Source of the DNA: Methanosarcina flavescens
GTDB lineage: Archaea; Halobacteriota; Methanosarcinia; Methanosarcinales; Methanosarcinaceae
DNA: 64,000 nucleotides
Assembly (NCBI RefSeq): GCF_001304615.2
Contig: NZ_CP032683.1
Span: 310,001-374,000 of the forward strand
Direction of reading: 5' to 3'
In this document: one piece after another, positions 28,751 through 35,874 of the stretch
Layout: each line of letters starts with the position of its first letter
Position numbering within the stretch: position 1 is the stretch's first letter
Notes under the pieces: generated by a model
What the model was told of the DNA's origin: nothing
Databases searched by the model: none
The model's input: the letters and a program-made list of their open reading frames with translations, nothing else
Made by a program: the position numbers and the translations under genes

Positions 28751-29614
28751 TCAGATATTTAAAACTTCCACATTTTCTTTTTGGACTATATTTCGTGCAA
28801 TAACTCCACGATGACACCTATTTACGTCCGCCTCAAAACACATTAGTGCAGCACGATGGTTTCGGCTTAACTCCACAATTTTATCTAAAAGTTCAGGGTT
28901 TTTTTTTATTGTGGTTTTCTCGTAATTTTCAAAGAGCTTTTCGTAATCTTTGTATGTGGCAAGGGCTTTTCTTTTTTCTCCTTCTATTCCAAGCTCAGGA
29001 ATGTGAATATATTGAATCTCTGAGTTCTCAAGATAATTTTTAAGTCTATTTTTTGTAAAACTAAACTTCATACTGAAGGGATTCTTCCTAACGTCAATAA
29101 GAATATCTATGGAATTCTGAATTAAGATATTAAGGAAAAGGTCAATGTCTCTTCCTTCATATCCTATGGTGAAAAGACATGGTTCCTGTTTTCTCTCCTC
29201 TTGAGGGGGTAGAAGCTTACTTCTTATCGTATAAGCAGGGAATTTTCGATAGACATATGCCTTAATTTCTTTGTCAGAATTAAACTTCCCGACAACTCTG
29301 TTTATTTTTAGAGCTACCTTCTTGTCAATTCCCTTTAGAAATGCCTTACCATTTTCGGTTAGTTCAAGTTGCTTATCCTTCTCTATGATATAGCTTTCTT
29401 TTTGCAGCTTGGAAATATCGTTATAACAAACGATAGAGAAAGGTCCATAGTTATAAGGGAAAAAATTGTAGAATTTAATTAACTTATCAATTCGTTCTAC
29501 GTGCACTAACAAAAAAAGACTCTTCACTACCATAAACTTAGAAGATAAGTCCCGTTCATGTAGTTTATATATAGTGTAAAGAAGAGCTCTTTGTTTGTGG
29601 TTTAAATTTTTCAT
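28751..29614 (-). CDS. DUF488 domain protein with N-terminal helical domain
   Basis: Two parts. Residues 1-130 are helical, with FMVVKSLFLL and FYNFFPYNYGPFSI, then ELTENGKAFLKG, and resemble a winged-helix or SocA/Panacea-like module. Residues about 145-287 are a DUF488 domain: LFTIGYEGRDIDLFL, ILIDVRKNPFSMKFSF, YIHIPELGIEG and CFEADVNRCHRGVIA, with the family's conserved DVR and Cys-His residues. The biochemical activity of DUF488 is not established to my knowledge. It is the first gene of a two-gene operon. AT-rich, like the rest of the island. Confidence 0.8.
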   Translation of the reverse strand: MKNLNHKQRALLYTIYKLHERDLSSKFMVVKSLFLLVHVERIDKLIKFYNFFPYNYGPFSIVCYNDISKLQKESYIIEKDKQLELTENGKAFLKGIDKKVALKINRVVGKFNSDKEIKAYVYRKFPAYTIRSKLLPPQEERKQEPCLFTIGYEGRDIDLFLNILIQNSIDILIDVRKNPFSMKFSFTKNRLKNYLENSEIQYIHIPELGIEGEKRKALATYKDYEKLFENYEKTTIKKNPELLDKIVELSRNHRAALMCFEADVNRCHRGVIARNIVQKENVEVLNI

Positions 29615-29807
29615 TAAATTACCATCTATTGATTGCTTGTTTATGTTCAGAATATTTTCATTTGATTATTTTACATTCTTTTTGAATTAGCAAGTTTGTG
29701 TAAATTTTTACCAAATGACTTTTAATGTTTTATTTATTATGATTCTAGCAAAATTATAGATTACGATTACATTAAGCTTTAGGTCCAATAAGAATTCATT
29801 TAGTTAA

Positions 29808-29984
29808 AATGTCAATCAAAAATCGAACGAACTCGAAAAACCTGCGTTTTCCGGTCAACTTGTTGAGACAGAGGCTGAGATTGCAAGAAGAGAAGGCAGG
29901 GAATATGAGACGGCGGAGGTTTTGCTTGAGAGAATAAAAGCGGAAAAGAGGAAAATAGAAAATGTGAAAAGCAAGAAAAAATGA
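29808..29984 (+). pseudogene. Remnant of a type I restriction specificity gene (hsdS), 3' end, copy 1
   Basis: Open frame without a start that reads FSGQLVETEAEIARRE followed by GREYETAEVLLERIKAEK and a Lys-rich end. This is the characteristic C terminus of HsdS subunits. The rest of the gene is missing. A second, shorter copy of the same 3' end lies at 32963-33067. Confidence 0.75.
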
Positions 29985-30201
29985 CAATGTTATATCTTTT
30001 CGAATTTAATCTCTTTTCTTCTTTATTTTTCAGGAAAGGCCGCCTGCTGCGCAGCCGTTGAGTATCTCGGAGTCCAAGAATTCTATAATTTTCCGGTTCG
30101 CAAGCTCAAAATTAATTAGTTTGACATTTTTCTTCTGCTAAGATTTTAAGATAACGAAGATCCAGCCAGGATTTATGGTCATGCCATAATCGTTTAATAT
30201 A

Positions 30202-30217
30202 TTGAATGATCATTCAA
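30202..30217. promoter_or_regulatory. Perfect 16-bp palindrome upstream of the MNT gene start
   Basis: TTGAATGATCATTCAA reads the same on both strands and ends nine bases before the ATG of the split MNT gene. The half-site ATTGAATGAT is repeated at 30221-30230, overlapping the start codon. This looks like the autoregulatory operator of a toxin-antitoxin operon, and the restored MNT protein has an N-terminal helix-turn-helix that could bind it. Confidence 0.6.
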
Positions 30218-30225
30218 CATATTGA

Positions 30226-30247
30226 ATGATAGACGAATTTAACAAAT
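30226..30247 (+). pseudogene. First seven codons of the MNT nucleotidyltransferase gene, cut off by IS605
   Basis: ATG at 30226 encodes MIDEFNK and then runs into the insertion element. Joined to the sequence from 31972 it gives MIDEFNKYKILGWFLSHPT in one frame, a typical start for an archaeal HTH-nucleotidyltransferase. Confidence 0.75.
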
Positions 30248-30370
30248 GTGTTGGTAGTGAACTACCACTGAGCTAAAGACTCAGTGGCTTCCTGTTTCAT
30301 TCCCCTTTCTACTGAAAGCAAGTCAACAGGCTCTTCCCCGCGTTCCGCAGGTGTTGAATAGGTTTCAAAC
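30248..30370 (-). ncRNA. Putative omega RNA (reRNA) of TnpB at the right end
   Basis: In IS605 elements the 3' end of tnpB and the right end encode the TnpB guide RNA, whose guide segment is the flanking DNA. Here the region beyond the tnpB stop contains GGTTTGAAACC (self-complementary) and the CCACTGAG hairpin, and ends at 30248. The guide would then be the complement of 30228-30247. Left boundary inside tnpB and the exact processing site cannot be seen. Confidence 0.5.
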
Positions 30371-31474
30371 CCCTATTAGGTTTTGATCTATGAGAGCGAA
30401 TTTCTTAATGTTGATAGCGGCGTTAATGTCCCTATCATGCTTTGTTTTACAATCTGGGCAAGTCCATTCTCTATCTTTCAATTGAAGCTCTTTATTGTGG
30501 TATCCACACACACTACAGAGCTTAGAAGAGGGTTCAAATTGTCCTATTCTCAGAACAGTTTTCCCAAACCATTGAGCCTTATATTCCAACTTTGTTACAA
30601 AACTACTCCATGCAGAATCACTTATAGCCTGTGCTAAATGATGATTCTTAACCATGCCTTTAACATTTAGAGTTTCCAGAGCTACAGCTTGGTTTTCGCT
30701 AACAAGTCTAAAAGAGAGTTTGTTCTGGAAGTCATTTCTCTGATTTGTTATTTTGTCATAGAGTACAGCAAGTCTTCGTTTAGCTTTTGCTCTGTTCTTA
30801 GAGCCTTTCTGTTTCCTTGATACTCTTTTCTGTAATACTTTGAGCCTTTTAAGAGAGTTTTTCAAGTACTTTGGATTCTCAACCGTTTCTCCTGTTGAAA
30901 GGACAGCAAAGTCTTTGATACCTACATCAATTCCTACTGTTGTTGATTCTGTGAAAGTTTCCTTTACTGGAAGTTCTTTTCCATCTTCAACAAGGATACT
31001 AATGTAGTAATCTCCTTTACAAGTCTTTGAAACGGTTGCTGTTTTCAACTCACCTTCAAAGTGTCTGTGCAGAACTGCTTTAATCTCTCCAATTTTAGGA
31101 AGCTTAACAGTGTTGTTTTCAAAATCAACACTATAGTGCTGAGGTACTGGGAAAGACTGTATAGGATTCTTTTTAGACTTAAATTTAGGGAATCCGTTCT
31201 TTTCTCTAAAGAATCTAGTGAAAGCGGACTCTACTTGTTTAGTCATTCCCTGTAATGATTGAGAGTTTACCTCACCTAACCATTCATTAGAGGTTTTTAA
31301 AGCTGGAATTAATTTGTTTAAGTCAAACCTAGAAATAGACTTTCCAGTTTGTTCATATGTTTTAATTTTCTGACTGAGTGCCCAGTTATAGACAAAGCGG
31401 CAGCTACCTATGTGCTGATTAAGTTTACCAGCTTGGGCTTCTGTCGGATATAGTCTAAACTTGAACGCTTTCAT
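30365..31474 (-). CDS. tnpB: RNA-guided nuclease TnpB of the IS605 element
   Basis: Compact RuvC nuclease, ancestor of Cas12, that cuts DNA matching the omega RNA next to a TAM and favours retention of the element. 369 residues from MKAFKFRLYPTEAQ, the usual start; a second ATG lies one codon upstream. All catalytic parts are present: VGIDVGIKDFAVLS (RuvC-I Asp), ALETLNVKGM (RuvC-II Glu), the zinc ribbon CSVCGYHN and CPDC, and KHDRDINAAINI (RuvC-III Asp). There is no frameshift. The upstream frame stays open through the tnpA start region but carries no homology. Confidence 0.93.
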   Translation of the reverse strand: MKAFKFRLYPTEAQAGKLNQHIGSCRFVYNWALSQKIKTYEQTGKSISRFDLNKLIPALKTSNEWLGEVNSQSLQGMTKQVESAFTRFFREKNGFPKFKSKKNPIQSFPVPQHYSVDFENNTVKLPKIGEIKAVLHRHFEGELKTATVSKTCKGDYYISILVEDGKELPVKETFTESTTVGIDVGIKDFAVLSTGETVENPKYLKNSLKRLKVLQKRVSRKQKGSKNRAKAKRRLAVLYDKITNQRNDFQNKLSFRLVSENQAVALETLNVKGMVKNHHLAQAISDSAWSSFVTKLEYKAQWFGKTVLRIGQFEPSSKLCSVCGYHNKELQLKDREWTCPDCKTKHDRDINAAINIKKFALIDQNLIGV

Positions 31475-31522
31475 CATACATGGTATTATATGCTTTACCA
31501 ACATATATAGTTTTTGGTAAAT

Positions 31523-31918
31523 ATGGAGTATGAGCACAAGAATCACAGTAAGTTTTTGCTTATGTACCATGTTATTTTTGTTTGCAAGTACAGGAAAAAG
31601 ATATTAGAACCACTTAACGCAGAACTTAAACAGACTATTCACGATATTGAAAAAGAGTCTGACTTTGAAATACTGGAAATGGAAACTGACAAAGATCATA
31701 TCCACATGTTAATTAAGAGTGAGCCTAAAGTTTCAGTTGTATCTATAGTTAGAAAACTGAAACAAGAGACTACAAATAGGTTATGGAAAAGTCAAGGCAA
31801 CTATCTTAAAAGATATTATTGGGGAGAAAAGACTTTGTGGAGTGATGGGTATTTTGCCTCAACTATAGGAAATGTTAGTAAGGAAATAGCTGAGGCATAC
31901 ATCAGGAACCAAGGTTAA
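31523..31918 (+). CDS. tnpA: IS200-type Y1 transposase TnpA
   Basis: Single-strand DNA transposase. It starts MEYEHKNHSKFLLMYHVIFV, with the family's HVIFVCKYRKK opening, has the HUH metal site as HIHMLI, and the nucleophile Tyr near the C terminus (AEAYIRNQG). 131 residues, full length. It diverges from tnpB, whose start is about 45 nt away. Confidence 0.92.
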   Translation: MEYEHKNHSKFLLMYHVIFVCKYRKKILEPLNAELKQTIHDIEKESDFEILEMETDKDHIHMLIKSEPKVSVVSIVRKLKQETTNRLWKSQGNYLKRYYWGEKTLWSDGYFASTIGNVSKEIAEAYIRNQG

Positions 31919-31971
31919 GTTGACGCTTACATCCACTAGGCTAAAGACCTAGTGGTTTTACGCTTCTTCCT

Positions 31972-32486
31972 ATAAAATCCTGGGATGGTTTCTTTCCCAC
32001 CCTACCAGTTCCATAAACATTAATGAGCTTTCCCGTGAGCTTGAGGTTTCACCCGGCAGCGTCAAGAGGTTCACAGATTTGTTTTACAGAGAACAACTTG
32101 TGGACATGGAAAAAATCGGTACGGCGCATATGTTTACCCTTAACAATTCCAGCTATATAGCAAGGGAATTGAAAAAAACTTTTATGGTGCTGAAGCTGTG
32201 GGAAGGAAAGCTGGAAGAACTGGCTCCAAATGCGATTTCTCTTGCAGTGTACGGGAGCATAGCATCTGGAAGTTTTGATGAAAAAAGTGATATTGATGTT
32301 CTGGTAATTGGAACAGAGCAGGACGTTAATTATGCACTCGTTCCAGAAATTGAAACAAATGTCGGGCATGAGCTTCAAGTGACTGTTATCCCTTACTATG
32401 AATGGGAGAGTCGAAAGAAAAAAGATGATCCCTTTGTCCTTAGCGTACTCACCAAACACATTCTTTTCACGGGTGCGGAACTATGA
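31972..32486 (+). pseudogene. MNT-type nucleotidyltransferase (antitoxin), 5'-interrupted by IS605
   Basis: Antitoxin of the MNT/HEPN type. An N-terminal helix-turn-helix (INELSRELEVSPGSVKRF) is followed by the nucleotidyltransferase core VYGSIASGSFDEKSDIDVLV with GS and DxD. The gene has lost its ATG and operator to the other side of the insertion. Translation could restart at internal codons such as TTG 32079 or ATG 32106, giving a protein with the catalytic domain but without the DNA-binding part. The stop overlaps the HEPN start (ATGA). In MntA/HepT pairs the enzyme AMPylates and silences the toxin; whether that still works here is unknown. Confidence 0.85.
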
Positions 32487-32908
32487 ACTGGAAGGAGTGC
32501 CAAGCCGAAAAACTGATTAAGCATGATTCCCGAGCTTGGGAAAGAATACCTGTATCGATATCAGCGGCAGAACGTTTTCTGCGCTCCGCACAAAAGAATT
32601 TGGAAATCGACGAGTATGAAATGGTGCAGCTAGCTGCATATAATAGTGCATTTCATAGTGCTAGAGCTTTACTTTTCTCAAAAGGCTATACAGAACGCAG
32701 CCACTCCTGTCTCAGTATCGCACTTAAACATCTGTATAAAGATGATCCTCTCCTACTAAAACTCGTAAACGTCTTCGATAAGATGCGCATCTCTCGTCAC
32801 AACGTCCAGTACGGCGGAACTTTTGTTACTTTCGAAGAAGCCGTATTTTCTATAAATTTTGCGAAAGAAATGTATGATACCGTCTCTAAGATTCTGCGAT
32901 CATATTGA
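32483..32908 (+). CDS. HEPN domain protein (putative toxin)
   Basis: 141-residue all-helical HEPN protein, the partner of the upstream MNT gene and probably a ribonuclease toxin. Features are the helix with ERFLRSAQKNLEIDEYEMVQ, then YNSAFHSARALLFSKGY, and the active-site region KMRISRHNVQYGG. The Arg-His-Asn group is present, but spacing differs from the classical RX4-6H, so catalysis is not certain. Start codon overlaps the MNT stop, so it normally depends on MNT translation. With MNT disrupted, its persistence suggests weak toxicity, residual MNT activity or low expression. Confidence 0.82.
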   Translation: MNWKECQAEKLIKHDSRAWERIPVSISAAERFLRSAQKNLEIDEYEMVQLAAYNSAFHSARALLFSKGYTERSHSCLSIALKHLYKDDPLLLKLVNVFDKMRISRHNVQYGGTFVTFEEAVFSINFAKEMYDTVSKILRSY

Positions 32909-32962
32909 TGACTTTTTTGGCACTTGCATGCACTTTGCTTTCTCTGTCAATCCAAAAACTAA

Positions 32963-33067
32963 ACAACAAGAGAAAAAACAGAAAAACTGAGGCAGTCCAT
33001 TCTTGCAATGGTTTTTTCCGGTCAACTTGTTGAGACAGAGGCTAAAATTGCAAGAAGGGAAGAATAG
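32963..33067 (+). pseudogene. Remnant of hsdS 3' end, copy 2
   Basis: Reads EKLRQSILAMVFSGQLV and then ETEAKIARREE before a TAG stop. The core matches copy 1 at 29847-29896 almost base for base. It includes upstream spacer-helix residues that copy 1 lacks, but ends earlier. No start codon and no specificity domains. Confidence 0.72.
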
Positions 33068-33257
33068 AAACTAAATATACGTTAAAAAGCTAAAGAGATA
33101 ATCTCGAAGCATATAAACCTAGGTGCGTACAGCCCATTTACAAGCTTTATTAGCTCCTCGTACTGTCGCACTCTTTTACAAACCGTATTAATGCATGGTC
33201 TATGTTATTACAGTTGACAAAGAGAGGTTTGTCCGTAACCGTAATTGTAAGGTTCGA

Positions 33258-33494
33258 CTATCCATCCCACTCGAATTCTGCAGTAAAACCCTGTCCCGAA
33301 AGCTCTCCCTCATTCCCAGGCGGGACTGTTATTCCGGCGTCCTGAAGTCTCTCCTTCATGCACTCAAATCTGTCAGGTGTGACATTAACGAGTTTAATAG
33401 GCATGCACCCGCTCCCTCCTAACTGCACCTGAGCAAATCCCGCAGAGAAAACCAGAAACAGGACTAGCAGAAAAAATACCAGTTTGATTTTCAC
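33258..33494 (-). CDS. Small secreted protein of unknown function
   Basis: 78 residues. The N terminus is a clear Sec signal peptide (KIKLVFFLLVLFLVFSAGFAQ), leaving a ~55-residue mature part with two Cys, which might form one disulfide. The GTG start has AAGGGGG a few bases upstream. No family recognised. Confidence 0.65.
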   Translation of the reverse strand: MKIKLVFFLLVLFLVFSAGFAQVQLGGSGCMPIKLVNVTPDRFECMKERLQDAGITVPPGNEGELSGQGFTAEFEWDG

Positions 33495-33881
33495 TTTTTA
33501 CCCCCTTTCCGAATTCAGCTATTTTATTCGACTATTTATTCGGTTATTTACTTGGCTACTTATTCGACTACTTATTCGGCTATTTGATTCAGCTAATGCA
33601 TCGATATAATAAAGTAAAATAATCAATGCAAATAAACGATATCAAAATTAATTTTTGTAGGATTAATAATAGATTAATTATATATTTAAGCGCTCTTAAT
33701 TATCGAATTTCTATTGTATATGAATATTCTGGTTTTCAGGAGCGACAGGAATTTTATACATCTAAAGTTTTTGAATCATCTTTCCTACGCTTCTGGTTTG
33801 CTGAAGTTAATTATATAATTCTATCAGAGCATCATGAGTTAAAAAAGAGTAAGAAAGAGTAAGAAAGTAAAGAATAGGGAG
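33495..33881. repeat. Spacer with degenerate TTATTCG(A/G)CTA repeats
   Basis: 33520-33600 is made of imperfect 12-16 bp units built on TTATTCGACTA and TTATTCGGCTA. The rest is AT-rich; a short open frame at 33626-33862 has no ribosome site or recognisable content and I do not call it. Confidence 0.55.
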
Positions 33882-35321
33882 TCAGGAGCCCATAACTTCG
33901 TCATTTTCCAGCTCATCAAGGTATGGAGCAAGCGAGGATAAGGCTTCAGCTTTTTGATATTCAGATTTAATTCCTGACGCCATATCAAAGGCTTTTTTAA
34001 GAATTTCTTTTCTCTGTGGTTCATCCAGATATGGAAGAATGTATGAGAGGGCCTCAGGCCTCATGTCTTTATCCTTAAGAGTGAAAGCCAGCTCAAGCGC
34101 CTGCTCTATAACTTCCTGTTTTCTCTGTTCACTCAGGTATATAATAAGAGATGAGAGAGCCTGTACCCTTTGATATCTGGAGTGAATCACTGTTACCAGT
34201 TCAAGAGCTTTCTCAATAAGTTTTTCATTCCTTGATACGTAGAGATGAGGAAGAAGCGAGGAAAGAATCTGGAATTTTATATCCCCATACTTAAGGAAGT
34301 AGGCAAAGCCAAAGATTTTTTCAATAAGCTCTTCTTTGCCCTGACCTCTCAGGTGGGGGAGAAGTGAAGAAAGAACAAGGGCTCTTTCATCCTCGTCATG
34401 AATATGGGAGGCGGATTCAAGGGCTTTCCTGATAAGTTCGGCTTTCTCTGGTCCGATAAGATATGGAATAACCAGGGAGAGAGCCTGTGATCTCAGGTCC
34501 CCGTACTGGATCCTAGAAGCAAAATCAAGGGCCTTTTCCAATACCTCTTGTTTTTCCGGCTTCTCCAGATAAGAAATCTGCAACAAAAGGGTCTTTGTCT
34601 TCTCGTACTCATTTTGGAGTTCAGCCTCGGCTTTCACAACGCCTGTGTTTCCAAAATAAATTTTTGCAAGATTATTCTTTGCGGCGTAAGCTCTTGCAAA
34701 GTCCGTTTTTTCGATTTGTTTAATTTCTGCGATTTGCTCAATTCTCAGGGCACTTGCACTTTTTTTACCTGTAATGCCCGAACCAGCAAGCTTTTCGATA
34801 TCAGGCATTTCAGACCGCTCCGGACCCTCAGAAATGCCCTTTCTTGCTGCAAATCCTTCAAGCAGTCTGTTAAACTCCTCAAACACTCTAAGTCTATCAA
34901 TGAGGGTTTGTCTCGAGATCTGTTTTGATTCCTGTTTTGAATTCTGATCTGTAGCCCTGGCCAGATTATATTCGGTCACCAGCCTCTGTATGGATTTATC
35001 TTCCATAAAAGACGAAATTTCTTCAGTTAAATCAGGGTTTTCTTCAAGCAATTTTAAAATCTCCTGAGTCAGAACTTGCCTTACCTCCATATCAGAAGGT
35101 GCAACAATCATATCTTTTGCGGCTTCTTTCAACCCAACGCACCCTGTCGAACATAGTTTTCCCCATAATTTTCTCTTAATCTCCCAGACTTCAGGTCCCA
35201 CCTGTTTGCTGGCTTCCTCAATCGCTTTTTTGGACCCTACGACCAGATAGGGGATAACAGGTTCAATAAAATCTGTTACTCTTTGCGCCAGTTGTTTGGC
35301 TATTATATCCTGTTGCCGCAT
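33882..35321 (-). CDS. Helical-repeat (HEAT-like) protein with N-terminal adaptor-like domain
   Basis: About 479 residues from an ATG at 35321 with AATGGAAGG upstream; the frame is open for 19 more codons. Residues 1-100 are helical and include EILKLLEENPDLTEEISSFM, reminiscent of small effector-associated domains in bacterial conflict systems. A charged linker follows. From about 240 to the end there are six repeats of 35-36 residues of the form KALxxAxxIxxxxxRxxALSxLxPYL, making an alpha-solenoid. No catalytic motif is visible; a scaffold or protein-binding role is likely. It is divergent from another solenoid gene at 35875. Confidence 0.75.
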   Translation of the reverse strand: MRQQDIIAKQLAQRVTDFIEPVIPYLVVGSKKAIEEASKQVGPEVWEIKRKLWGKLCSTGCVGLKEAAKDMIVAPSDMEVRQVLTQEILKLLEENPDLTEEISSFMEDKSIQRLVTEYNLARATDQNSKQESKQISRQTLIDRLRVFEEFNRLLEGFAARKGISEGPERSEMPDIEKLAGSGITGKKSASALRIEQIAEIKQIEKTDFARAYAAKNNLAKIYFGNTGVVKAEAELQNEYEKTKTLLLQISYLEKPEKQEVLEKALDFASRIQYGDLRSQALSLVIPYLIGPEKAELIRKALESASHIHDEDERALVLSSLLPHLRGQGKEELIEKIFGFAYFLKYGDIKFQILSSLLPHLYVSRNEKLIEKALELVTVIHSRYQRVQALSSLIIYLSEQRKQEVIEQALELAFTLKDKDMRPEALSYILPYLDEPQRKEILKKAFDMASGIKSEYQKAEALSSLAPYLDELENDEVMGS

Positions 35322-35874
35322 TATTTCAGCCTTCCATTTAACATAATATGTTAGTCTTATTTTCCCCTTCGGTCTCAATAAACTGGTAGAGGCAGGTGCA
35401 ACACACCAAGTGTAACACCCTCAATGACTACATAATTCACAATTATATAAGTCCATATTCAAATAGTCCTATAAGTCTATATTCAAATAGTCCTATATTA
35501 GAAGAACATTTTTAAAAATTCCTCAGAAGAGAAAATAAGGTCAAGGTAGGATATTTCCATTCAGGACTCCGCTTTTGAGATGATAATATTCTTTTAACTA
35601 TACTTCTGATTTTTTTAGTATACTAAGGAGCGCTTCTCGTTTCCTGGGCATTGTGTTTGCAGGTATCCCGAAAAAGAGATTATCCTGCCTCCTGCCTGAG
35701 AAATTTCTGATTCAAATATGATTTGCCCAGTTTTCTACTTAGTCTGACATTTCATCATTCTTTATTGCCAGTTGAAATCTGGAATCAATAATTATAAGAG
35801 GAAATCTGCCAGATTGAATTGTAAATAGGAGCTTGTAAACAGGACAGCGTTAGAGCAGAGGTCGGTGGCAATTC
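35322..35874. other. Divergent intergenic region with a 24-bp direct repeat
   Basis: Two tandem copies of a 24 bp unit (35450-35473 and 35474-35497, core ATATTCAAATAGTCCTATA) lie near the start of the minus-strand gene. A perfect palindrome TTAGTATACTAA is at 35615-35626. These may be regulatory sites for the two divergent helical-repeat genes. Confidence 0.5.

Larger units (their letters stand above)
30248..31971 (-). mobile_element. IS200/IS605-type insertion element with tnpA and tnpB, inserted in the MNT gene
   Basis: About 1,724 bp with divergent tnpA (plus) and tnpB (minus), the IS605 layout. Subterminal hairpins mark both ends: CCACTGAG/CTCAGTGG at 30265-30287 (right end, beyond tnpB) and CCACTAGG/CCTAGTGG at 31933-31955 (left end, beyond tnpA). 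Both have the loop CTAAAGA. The ends were placed by joining the two halves of the interrupted gene in frame; they are uncertain by one base. There is no target duplication, as expected for this family. On the element's strand the left end follows TTTTAT, the presumed target and TAM. Both genes look intact, so the element may be active. Confidence 0.85.
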
